From Gammaproteobacteria bacterium (GTDB taxonomy: Bacteria > Pseudomonadota > Gammaproteobacteria > Xanthomonadales > Wenzhouxiangellaceae), in the NCBI GenBank assembly GCA_003567685.1, contig PWYW01000011.1, forward strand, positions 1 to 61,370: a stretch of 61,370 nucleotides of DNA. Reading direction: 5' to 3'. The first letter of the stretch is position 1. Each line of letters begins with the position of its first letter. Position numbers and translations under genes: made by a program. Below the pieces are notes generated by a model. That model searched no databases and was not told the DNA's origin. It saw nothing but the letters and a program-made list of their open reading frames with translations. Shown here one piece after another: positions 53,256-61,370 of the stretch.

Positions 53256-54226
53256 CAGGGAGCGCGCTCCAGAATGGCTTCAGCCAACTGCGTGACGGCC
53301 ATCGCGTAAAGCGGCGAGCGGTTGTAGCGGGTAATCACATAAAAGTTGTTCAGGGCCACCCAATGCTCATGACCGTCTTCATTTTCCAGCGTGACCAGGG
53401 TCGCCGGCATGTCAGCCGACAGCTCACCGCGATCAAAGTCGATGCCCAGTCCGGCCAGGCTTTCCAGCGTGTAGGTCAGGTTCATGTTGAAGTCAGCATC
53501 GAGGTCGTCGGGTACCGAGCCGACCGGCAACACAATAGGTTCACCCTCGCGCCAGCGATGCACGGCCAGGTAATTGGCCACCGAGCCCAGGGCATCGGGC
53601 AACGAGCGCCACAGATCACGGCGGCCCGTGCCGTCAAAGTCGACCGCGTAGGCACGATAGCTGGAGGGTATGAACTGGCCCAGGCCCATGGCACCGGCGT
53701 AAGAGCCGCGAACCTCGAACAGCGGCAGGTCTTCCTCGTCGGCGAGGGCGATGAAATGTCCCAGTTCGCTGGCGAAGAAATCGGCCCGGCGCGGGAAGTA
53801 GAAACCCAGCGTGGCCAAGGCGTCAATGACCCTGAAGCTGCCGGTATTGCCGCCGTAGTTGGTCTCCACGCCGACAATCGCCACGATAATTTCGATGGGC
53901 ACGCCGAACTGGCCGGAGATCTCTTCCAGCAAGGTCTGGTTGGCCCGCCAGAATTCGGCGCCGCCGCCAATCCGCGCTTCGGTCAGGAAAATCGGCCAGT
54001 AACGGTACCAGGGACGAGCTTCAGCCGGTCGGGTAATGGCATCGATGATGGCTTGCTGGTACTGGGCATCGGCCAGCACCGATCGAATATGGTCGGGGTC
54101 GAGATCATGCTGGGCGGCCATGCGTTCGACAAATGCCTCGGAACCGGGGTGCGGTTCATCGGCGAGTGCAGCAAGACTGAAACAGACGGCGGCAATCAGA
54201 GCGAGCAATCGAGTCATGGGCGTCAT
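53255..54226 (-). CDS. mltB: lytic murein transglycosylase B
   Basis: Cleaves the glycan backbone of peptidoglycan to 1,6-anhydromuropeptides, whose peptides are recycled by enzymes such as Mpl encoded at 1700-3070. The 323 residues start with a signal peptide (about 1-22, ending AALA) and no lipobox, so it would be soluble rather than lipid-anchored as E. coli MltB. The catalytic glutamate is Glu121 in VGVETNYGGNTG. MGLGQFIPSSYRAYAVDFDG follows. It is 151 bases after rodA, with coupled rlpA downstream. Confidence 0.94.
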   Translation of the reverse strand: MTPMTRLLALIAAVCFSLAALADEPHPGSEAFVERMAAQHDLDPDHIRSVLADAQYQQAIIDAITRPAEARPWYRYWPIFLTEARIGGGAEFWRANQTLLEEISGQFGVPIEIIVAIVGVETNYGGNTGSFRVIDALATLGFYFPRRADFFASELGHFIALADEEDLPLFEVRGSYAGAMGLGQFIPSSYRAYAVDFDGTGRRDLWRSLPDALGSVANYLAVHRWREGEPIVLPVGSVPDDLDADFNMNLTYTLESLAGLGIDFDRGELSADMPATLVTLENEDGHEHWVALNNFYVITRYNRSPLYAMAVTQLAEAILERAP

Positions 54227-54377
54227 CAGGTTCCAAGGTCCATCGTTGTAAGAGATTACGTTTTAAGAGGCTCAGGCCGCCAAAAAGTTTAGCCCCCGAT
54301 TGGTCGGCCCGACGGTCTAGTTTACCCTGCCTTTACCCTGCCGGCGCTGGTCGCCAGTAGACCACCAGCGGGCCACA

Positions 54378-55472
54378 CTAACTCATGAAGCGCCGCCGAC
54401 TGTACAGGCCCATGATCAGGCCGAAACCGGCCAGCAGGCTGACTGCCGACGTGCCTCCGTAGCTGACCAGCGGTAGCGGCACCCCCACCACTGGCAGCAA
54501 ACCGCTCACCATGGCCACATTCACGACCAGGTAGAGGAAAAACATCATTACCAGGGCACCCGACAGCAGGCGGCCGAAGCTGTCGCGGCAGGCACTCGCC
54601 ATGTGCAATCCGCGCAGCACGATAGCGGCATACAGCGCGAGAACGGCGACCACGCCGATGAAGCCGAATTCTTCCGCCAGAACGGAAAAAATGAAGTCCG
54701 TGTGCGGTTCGGGCAGGAATTCCAGGTGTGACTGGCTGCCCTGGGTCCAGCCCTTGCCGGTCAGGCCACCGGAACCCACGGCAATCTTGGACTGGATGAT
54801 GTTCCAGCCCTGCCCGAGAGGGTCACGCTCCGGATTGATGAAGGTCAGCACGCGGGATTTCTGATAAGCGTGAAGATTCAGCCAGAGCACCGGCAGCGCC
54901 GCCAGGCCCGCCGCGCCCACCGCCAGGATCAAGCGCCAGCGAAGACCAGCCAGAAACAGGATGGTCGCGCCACTGGCACCCACCAGCACCGCGGTACCCA
55001 GGTCAGGCTGCAACATGATCAGCCCGACAGGCAAGCCAATCAGCAACAGCGAAAAGCCCAGCGCCAGCCAGCCAGGCGGCAGCGGGCGTCGGGCAAACCA
55101 GGCCGCCAGCATCAACGGCAAGGCTATCTTCATGGCCTCGGACGGCTGAAAACGCACCACGCCCAGGTCCAGCCAGCGTTGTGCGCCCCGGCCCACCCCG
55201 AACAGGACCGTGGCCAGCAACAAGGCAACGGCTGCCACATACAGCCAGGGCGCCCAGATTTGCAGCAGGCGCGGCGGCAGGTGTGCCAGCACCAGCATCA
55301 CGCCAAGACCAAGCCCGAGTCGCACGGCCTGGCGCCAGACCATGCCAACGTTTTGCTCGGTGGCGCTGTACAAAACGATCAGGCCGAATCCCAGCAGCAA
55401 CACCAGGAACAGGCACATCCACGGGTCCAGGCGCAAACGCGGCAGCTGACCTGGCAAGGCCACCGAGGCCAT
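54378..55472 (-). CDS. rodA: rod-shape peptidoglycan glycosyltransferase RodA
   Basis: A SEDS-family polymerase that extends glycan strands during cell elongation together with PBP2. The 364-residue protein has ten membrane segments. WRQAVRLGLGLGVML is at the start, the large loop contains SKIAVGSGGLTGKGWTQGSQ (about 233-252) and EPHTDFIFSVLAEEFGF follows with the catalytic aspartate region. The final VGVPLPLVSYGGTSAVSLL is diagnostic. The ATG meets the mrdA stop at a single shared base, so RodA and PBP2 are coupled. Confidence 0.97.
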   Translation of the reverse strand: MASVALPGQLPRLRLDPWMCLFLVLLLGFGLIVLYSATEQNVGMVWRQAVRLGLGLGVMLVLAHLPPRLLQIWAPWLYVAAVALLLATVLFGVGRGAQRWLDLGVVRFQPSEAMKIALPLMLAAWFARRPLPPGWLALGFSLLLIGLPVGLIMLQPDLGTAVLVGASGATILFLAGLRWRLILAVGAAGLAALPVLWLNLHAYQKSRVLTFINPERDPLGQGWNIIQSKIAVGSGGLTGKGWTQGSQSHLEFLPEPHTDFIFSVLAEEFGFIGVVAVLALYAAIVLRGLHMASACRDSFGRLLSGALVMMFFLYLVVNVAMVSGLLPVVGVPLPLVSYGGTSAVSLLAGFGLIMGLYSRRRFMS

Positions 55473-57298
55473 CAGTAGCCCAGCTCCAGCGCACGGCCAA
55501 GCACTGCCGCCGCGACTGGCGCGGCCACGCTGGCACCACCACCGCCGTGTTCGGCCACCACGCTGATGGCCACGCGCGGCTCGTCGAGCGGGGCAAAGCC
55601 GACAAACAGCGCATGGTTGCGCAGATGTTCCGGTAATTCACTTTGGTCACGTCGCTGGTTGCCGTCGGCGTCGGTGGGCAGGCCGAACACCTGGGCCGTG
55701 CCGGTTTTTCCGGCCCACCGACCGGGTACCTGCCTGGCCACCGAGCGCGCGGTGCCGCTGGGACCATGCATGACCGCTTCCATGCCCTTGAACACGGCGG
55801 CCCAGTGGGCCTCGTCATGGACCACCATCTGGACCGGCTGCAAACCACCGACCAACGACGGCGGCGCGGTGTGACCGCGACCGGCCAGGATGGCCGTGGC
55901 ATGAGCCAGCTGCATCGGCGTGACCACGGTAAAGCCCTGGCCAATGCCGGTAATCACCGTTTCGCCAGGAAACCAGGGTTCGCCAAAGGTGGCGCGTTTC
56001 CAGCTGCGCGTGGGCAAAACGCCATTCTGCTCGCCCGGCAGGTCGAGCCCGGTGGCCCGCCCGAAACCAAAAAGGGCCAGCTCGCGGGAAATTCGGTCGA
56101 TACCCAGGTCCACCGCCAACTGGTAGAAGTACACGTTCACCGATTCAGCCAGGGCCAGCTCCAGATCGACCCAGCCGTGCCCTTCGCGTCGCCAGTCGCG
56201 GTAGCGCCGGCTATGGCCCGGCAGTTGGAACCAGCCTCGGGAAAATACCCGGGTTGACGGTGTAACGTGACCAGCATCCAGCCCGGCCAGGGCAATCATC
56301 GGCTTGACCGTGGAACCCGGCTCGTAGCCACCGGACAGGAAACGGTTGAACAACGGGCGTTGAGGGTCGTTAAGCAGGCGGTTGTAATCGGTCTGGCTGA
56401 TGCCATGGACAAACAGGTTCGGGTCAAAGCCAGGATGACTGACCAATGCCAGCACCTCGCCGGTTGCTACGTCCAGCAAAACGACGGCACCTGCCCGTTG
56501 GCCAAGCGCTTCGACGGCCGTCTGCTGCAGTTCAAGATCCAGTGTCAGGCGCAAGTTTTCTCCCGGCGCCGGGTCAACCCGCTCCAACACCCGCAGCACG
56601 CGACCCTGGGCATTGGTTTCAACTCGCTCCAGCCCGGCGCTGCCGTGCAGCCGATGTTCGTAATGCCGCTCGATGCCGGTCTTGCCGACGTGGGTCGTCG
56701 CCCGGTACTGGTCTCGATCGAGGCGAGCCAGATCGCGCGCATCGATTCGTCCGATGTAGCCGACAACATGAGCCAGCAGCTCACCATGCGGGTAGTGCCG
56801 GGTCAGGTAAGGTTCGATTTCGACCCCATGAAGCCGATGACGCTCAATCGCCAATCGTGCCACTTGGTCCTCGGTGAGATTGCTCTTGATCGGAATTGAC
56901 TGGAAACGGCGCGAACGCAGCCGTTGCTGCTCGAAACGCCGTTGTTCGTCCTCGCTGATTTCAACCAGCCCGGATAATGTCTCAAGCGTTTGCTCAAGCC
57001 CCTGGGTTCGTTCCGGAATGATGACTAATCGATAGGCCGGCCGGTTTTCAGCCAGCACACGGCCATGACGATCAAGGATCAGCCCGCGATTCGGCGCAAG
57101 GGCGCGCAACCGAATTCTGTTTTCATCCGCCCGCGCGGCAAATTGCTCGTGAGCGCCCAGTTGCAAATGACCATATCGCCATCCCAGCGCCAGCAACAGG
57201 GCGAGCACCAGCACGATCAATACCCGGAAACGCCGGGCAATCAGCGCCAGTTCGGCCTGCTCATCACGCACCGGCTGATAGCGGGAGGGGCGATTCAT
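55472..57298 (-). CDS. mrdA: penicillin-binding protein 2
   Basis: The transpeptidase of the elongation machinery, partner of RodA. The 608-residue protein has one N-terminal membrane helix (about 25-42), a pedestal domain with RGLILDRHGRVLAENRPAY (71-89), and the catalytic motifs STVK (329-332), SVN (386-388) and KTG (531-533). The ATG at 57298 is used; the longer open frame upstream overlaps mreD and has cysteine-rich nonsense sequence. It follows mreD by 10 bases. Confidence 0.96.
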   Translation of the reverse strand: MNRPSRYQPVRDEQAELALIARRFRVLIVLVLALLLALGWRYGHLQLGAHEQFAARADENRIRLRALAPNRGLILDRHGRVLAENRPAYRLVIIPERTQGLEQTLETLSGLVEISEDEQRRFEQQRLRSRRFQSIPIKSNLTEDQVARLAIERHRLHGVEIEPYLTRHYPHGELLAHVVGYIGRIDARDLARLDRDQYRATTHVGKTGIERHYEHRLHGSAGLERVETNAQGRVLRVLERVDPAPGENLRLTLDLELQQTAVEALGQRAGAVVLLDVATGEVLALVSHPGFDPNLFVHGISQTDYNRLLNDPQRPLFNRFLSGGYEPGSTVKPMIALAGLDAGHVTPSTRVFSRGWFQLPGHSRRYRDWRREGHGWVDLELALAESVNVYFYQLAVDLGIDRISRELALFGFGRATGLDLPGEQNGVLPTRSWKRATFGEPWFPGETVITGIGQGFTVVTPMQLAHATAILAGRGHTAPPSLVGGLQPVQMVVHDEAHWAAVFKGMEAVMHGPSGTARSVARQVPGRWAGKTGTAQVFGLPTDADGNQRRDQSELPEHLRNHALFVGFAPLDEPRVAISVVAEHGGGGASVAAPVAAAVLGRALELGY

Positions 57299-57308
57299 GC
57301 AGGCAACC

Positions 57309-57800
57309 TCATGTGGACTTGAGACGCTGACGCTGACGCAGCGCATCCAGCAACAAGAACAACCATGGCCACAACACGACGCCAACCAGCGGTGCCAGCC
57401 ACCAGCCCAGCGGCGGCCAGGCATTACCGATCAGCATGATCACCCACAGCTGGATGATGCGTTCATTCAGCAGCAAGGCGGCAATGGCAGCAGCCTGCTG
57501 CCAGGGCGGAAAGAAACGAATGCGCGAACGAAAGCGTTCGAGCAAAAAGACCAGGACGACCAGCCCCAGGGCATGCTGACCCAGCAGGGTGCCGGTAGCC
57601 AGGTCCAGCACCAGGCCAATCAGAAACGCCTGGCCGAGGTGACGCAGGCGACCGGTTTCCAGGTTCCAGTAAATAATGATCAGAGCGACCCAGTAAGGCC
57701 GCAGCGGTTGCAGCACCTCAGGCAATGGCATCAGGGTCAGCGCCAGCGCCAGGAACAGCGTCAGATTCATCAGCCAGGAGCTGTTGGCACGGCTGCTCAC
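57309..57800 (-). CDS. mreD: rod shape-determining membrane protein MreD
   Basis: Inner-membrane component of the Mre elongation complex linking MreB filaments to PBP2 and RodA. The 163-residue protein has about five membrane segments and the LRPYWVALIIIYWNLETG (about 33-50) and GLVLDLATGTLLGQHALG (about 62-79) motifs of MreD. The GTG at 57800 overlaps the mreC stop (GTGA); an ATG ten codons later is the alternative start. Confidence 0.92.
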   Translation of the reverse strand: MSSRANSSWLMNLTLFLALALTLMPLPEVLQPLRPYWVALIIIYWNLETGRLRHLGQAFLIGLVLDLATGTLLGQHALGLVVLVFLLERFRSRIRFFPPWQQAAAIAALLLNERIIQLWVIMLIGNAWPPLGWWLAPLVGVVLWPWLFLLLDALRQRQRLKST

Positions 57801-58756
57801 TCGTCCTCCTCCTGCTCCGTCGAATCACTTGTTGCCGAAGCCTGCCCGGCCTGCTCGTTCGGGTCAGGCAGGCCCTGTTCACCGGCCGGTTCAATGGGCC
57901 CCTCGAGCAGATCCAGCCCTGAACGCAGCACCAGAAGATGGCGTGCACCGGCCAGCTCGGCCGCCGGGCGGGCAAGGGCAAGGGCAAAGGCCTGGCCGGC
58001 CGGACGGTTGATCTCGCTGACCATCGCCACCGGCAGGCCAGGCGGAAAGCGCCCGCCCAGGCCAGAGGTCAACAGTTGGTCGCCGGGTTCGAGGTCCACA
58101 TTCATCGGCAGGTCCGTCAGTCGCAACTCATCGCTTCGACCACTGCCGTAGGCAATCGTGCGCAAACCCGTTCGCGCCACCTTTACAGGCAGGGCATGGT
58201 CAGGGTCAGAAATCAGCACCACGGTCGCCGAGCGCAAACGGACCTCATCAAGCTGCCCCATGACCCCCTGCGCGTCGATCACGGGCTGGCCGGCCTGGAG
58301 GCCATGCTGGCGGCCATGGCCAATCATGACTCGATGAGAATAGGGGTTGAGATCCAGATGGCGCAGTTCAACCGGTTGGAAATCCACGGCCAGCGCCTCG
58401 GAAGCACCCAGGAGGTCACGCAACTGGGCGTTTTCCCGCTCGATCTCTTGCAGCAACAACAAACGGGCACGACTCTCCCTTAGCAGCCGCTCGAATTCAT
58501 CACGCTCGGATTGCAGCTGGTGGCGGTCGCGAAACTGCTCAAGCGCGCGGATGCTCAGCGCATACGGTGCCTCGATGATCAGCAGCACGGGCTCGACGAG
58601 GAGGCCCATGGCTTGGCGTGCCTGCTCGACATAACGCCCGCGATAATCCAGGCCCATCAGGGTGACTGACAGCAGGATGTACACCATCAGCCTGACCATC
58701 CGGCGACCAAGATCGCCGACGGTAGACGCGTCGAAACGGGAACCCGGCTGGTTCAC
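57797..58756 (-). CDS. mreC: rod shape-determining protein MreC
   Basis: A periplasm-facing scaffold with one membrane helix (about 20-40), a coiled coil (about 65-115 with repeated RERLL/ERENAQL heptads) and a beta domain (about 120-260) that opens with LRHLDLNPYSHRVMIG and contains GVMGQLDEV. The 319-residue length is normal. The C-terminal 60 residues are an acidic Pro/Glu-rich tail (TEQEEDE at the end). It follows mreB after 63 bases and is coupled to mreD. Confidence 0.95.
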   Translation of the reverse strand: MNQPGSRFDASTVGDLGRRMVRLMVYILLSVTLMGLDYRGRYVEQARQAMGLLVEPVLLIIEAPYALSIRALEQFRDRHQLQSERDEFERLLRESRARLLLLQEIERENAQLRDLLGASEALAVDFQPVELRHLDLNPYSHRVMIGHGRQHGLQAGQPVIDAQGVMGQLDEVRLRSATVVLISDPDHALPVKVARTGLRTIAYGSGRSDELRLTDLPMNVDLEPGDQLLTSGLGGRFPPGLPVAMVSEINRPAGQAFALALARPAAELAGARHLLVLRSGLDLLEGPIEPAGEQGLPDPNEQAGQASATSDSTEQEEDE

Positions 58757-58819
58757 GGCATTTGCCCGGCAGCCGGCCGGGAAAGCGTGCAGGCTGCGCC
58801 CATCAGCCGGTCACGGGGA

Positions 58820-59908
<1,089 letters not shown>

Positions 59909-59910
59909 CT

Positions 59911-59939
59911 AATTTAACAACCCCACCAAATTCCAGCAA
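59911..59939 (-). promoter_or_regulatory. putative promoter of the mreB cluster
   Basis: On the minus strand TTGCTG (59934-59939), a 17-base spacer and TAAATT (59911-59916) form a fair sigma-70 promoter about 45 bases upstream of mreB. The surrounding region is clearly more AT-rich than the flanking genes. Confidence 0.4.
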
Positions 59940-60110
59940 GACGAATATTGGCAAAATTGCGTTAAAAACCCCTTGAATGCGGCGTTTTCCGCCAGAATCG
60001 CCCCAGATCAGCGAGACTCTGACGCTCGAACCGTGCCCACGACAACCCGTTTCCGGCGCCCGATTCGTTACACTTTTGCCTTGATCTCCCAACGCAAGGA
60101 AACCCCGTTC

Positions 60111-61052
60111 ATGTCCGTTCTGATCTGCGGCTCGCTGGCCTACGACAACATCATGGTCTTTCCCGAGCGGTTCAAGGACCACATTCTGCCCGACAAGACC
60201 CACATGCTGAACGTGGCTTTCCTTGTGCCGGAACTGCACCGGAATTTTGGCGGCTGCGCCGGCAACATTGCCTACAGCCTGAAAAAACTGGGCGGGAATC
60301 CGTTGCCGATGGCCTGCGTGGGGGCTGATTTCGACGACTATGCCCAACACCTGGACGCCTTGGAAATCGACCAGCGGCACGTGCGCGTCTGCGACCAGCT
60401 TTGGACAGCCCAGGCCTACATCACCACCGACATCGATGACAACCAGATCACCGCCTTCCATCCGGGCGCGATGAACGAAAACCACCACCAGAAGATCACT
60501 GCCGACCTGGGCTTGAGCTTCGGCATTGTTGCCCCCGACGGCAAGCAGGCGATGCTGGACCATTCCGCCCAGTTCAACGCCGCCGGCATACCGCACATTT
60601 TCGACCCCGGCCAGGGTCTGCCGATGTTCAGTGGCGACGAATTGATCGGCATGATCGACAACGCCAACTGGCTGACGGTGAATTCTTATGAGTGGGAAAT
60701 GCTCAAGAAAAAGACCGGTCTCGCACACGACCAGATCGCCGAACGGCTGGACGGCGGGCTGATCGTCACGCACGGCGGTGACGGCTCGGAACTGTTCCAC
60801 CAGGGCCAACGCCACATGATTCCCGCCGTGCGCCCGGCCCGCATTGCCGACCCGACCGGCTGCGGCGATGCTTTCCGGGCCGGCTTGCTGTTTGGCCTCG
60901 AAAAAGGCTGGTCGCCGCTGGATGCCTGCCGACTGGGCTCACTGCTGGGCTCAATCAAGATCGAGCACAGCGGCCCCCAGCACCACGACTTCAGCCCGCG
61001 CGAAATCGCACGCCGCTTCAAGGATGAATTCGGCCAGGCCATGCCTGACTGA
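60111..61052 (+). CDS. adenosine kinase-like PfkB family sugar kinase
   Basis: A 313-residue ribokinase/PfkB-family enzyme most like bacterial adenosine kinases. The N-terminus is SVLICGSLAYDNIMVFP, the NFGGCAGNIAYSLKKLGG run (about 44-61) is PfkB signature 1, and the catalytic signature DPTGCGDAFRAGLL (about 248-261) holds the base aspartate in GCGDAF. THGGDGS near 222-228 is the usual phosphate region. Adenosine salvage to AMP would connect it to Adk, but other nucleosides or sugars are possible. The ATG at 60111 follows AAGGAAA. Divergent from mreB. Confidence 0.88.
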   Translation: MSVLICGSLAYDNIMVFPERFKDHILPDKTHMLNVAFLVPELHRNFGGCAGNIAYSLKKLGGNPLPMACVGADFDDYAQHLDALEIDQRHVRVCDQLWTAQAYITTDIDDNQITAFHPGAMNENHHQKITADLGLSFGIVAPDGKQAMLDHSAQFNAAGIPHIFDPGQGLPMFSGDELIGMIDNANWLTVNSYEWEMLKKKTGLAHDQIAERLDGGLIVTHGGDGSELFHQGQRHMIPAVRPARIADPTGCGDAFRAGLLFGLEKGWSPLDACRLGSLLGSIKIEHSGPQHHDFSPREIARRFKDEFGQAMPD

Positions 61053-61080
61053 CACCGAGGGCCGGGCACACCCCGTCAAC

Positions 61081-61103
61081 GAAGCCCGGGCTGACCGGGC
61101 TTC
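61081..61103 (+). terminator. terminator-like hairpin after the sugar kinase
   Basis: GAAGCCCGG (61081-61089) is perfectly complementary to CCGGGCTTC (61095-61103) across a 5-base loop. GGCAGGTTTT follows 0-10 bases later, giving a short T-run. It probably ends the kinase transcript. Confidence 0.6.
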
Positions 61104-61249
61104 GGCAGGTTTTACAGGCGCTTCGGCGCACGATCACCGTGGTGGCAAGCGCTCTGCCGGGAGAACCCGTGACCAGCAAATACACCGAACGCAATCGGCA
61201 ATCCTCCCGGAAACTGACCTGGAAGCCTGAAAAACACCGCCCGTTGGTA

Positions 61250-61278
61250 TTGACGCTTATTTCCCGACTTGAGATAAT
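61250..61278 (+). promoter_or_regulatory. promoter of tRNA-Met
   Basis: TTGACG (61250-61255), a 17-base spacer and GATAAT (61273-61278) match 5 of 6 and 5 of 6 of the sigma-70 consensus. The GATGGGC discriminator is GC-rich, as in stringently controlled stable-RNA promoters. Expected start near 61285, nine bases before the tRNA. Confidence 0.85.
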
Positions 61279-61293
61279 GATGGGCTAAGGTTT

Positions 61294-61370
61294 GGCTACG
61301 TAGCTCAGTTGGTTAGAGCACAGCACTCATAATGCTGGGGTCGGTGGTTCGAGTCCACCCGTAGCCACCA
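61294..61370 (+). tRNA. elongator tRNA-Met (CAT)
   Basis: A 77-base tRNA that ends at the last base of the window. The acceptor GGCTACG pairs with CGTAGCC and the CCA is encoded. The anticodon loop CTCATAA carries CAT between CAGCA and TGCTG. The first base pair (G:C) and the body match the elongator, not the initiator, tRNA of Gammaproteobacteria. Confidence 0.97.

Noticed and set aside
54330-54355. Short direct repeat TTTACCCTGCC before rodA stop
   Set aside because: Only two adjacent copies in a spacer, with no further structure; probably a chance duplication.

Overview
The window is a compact, GC-rich chromosomal segment of a gammaproteobacterium. The short-form adenylate kinase (186 residues), the type IV minor pilin operon, the mreBCD-mrdA-rodA order, the gmk-rpoZ-spoT cluster and the classical elongator tRNA-Met all fit Gammaproteobacteria near the Xanthomonadales/Chromatiales boundary. 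The genus cannot be fixed from the sequence alone. I see no phage, plasmid, CRISPR array or intact insertion sequence. Coding density is high and nearly all genes are housekeeping.

Layout. 1-7000: a nested palindromic repeat, adk, a TusA-like protein, a small membrane protein with mpl (peptidoglycan recycling), a Lon-N domain protein, a DedA-PAP2-LssY fusion and an HSDL2-like dehydrogenase. 7000-9500: a purine-rich inverted-repeat element, gltA and a DUF2189 membrane protein. 9604-21990 (minus strand): one uninterrupted block ilvL-ilvD-ilvC-ilvG-ilvM-leuA-ilvE-leuC-leuD-leuB-ilvA, which holds every enzyme for isoleucine, valine and leucine synthesis from threonine and pyruvate. It is preceded by a leader peptide with a Leu/Val/Ile codon run and by mutually exclusive antiterminator and terminator hairpins. 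22068-22234: a second palindromic element. 22238-28775 (minus): recG, ridA, spoT, rpoZ, gmk, yicC. 28887-32791 (plus): rph, rdgB, hemW and an MFS transporter.

32902-43688 (minus): zinc-independent ribosomal protein L31, an AlgZ/FimS-type sensor kinase without a response regulator beside it, a transporter-like/spermidine-synthase-like fusion protein, and the type IV pilus minor pilin operon fimT-pilV-pilW-pilX-pilY1-pilE. A perfect 10-base match to the Pseudomonas AlgR binding site lies 119 bases upstream of fimT, which suggests that the kinase and the pilin operon belong to one regulatory circuit. 43864-45744 (plus): a cytosolic gamma-glutamyltransferase-like enzyme and a small lipoprotein.

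45762-59866 (minus): priA, prc, lipB, a YbeD protein and the cell-wall elongation cluster dacA-rlpA-mltB-rodA-mrdA-mreD-mreC-mreB, in which enzymes that build, trim and shape peptidoglycan are transcribed together from the mreB side. The window ends with an adenosine-kinase-like PfkB sugar kinase and an elongator tRNA-Met with a near-consensus promoter.
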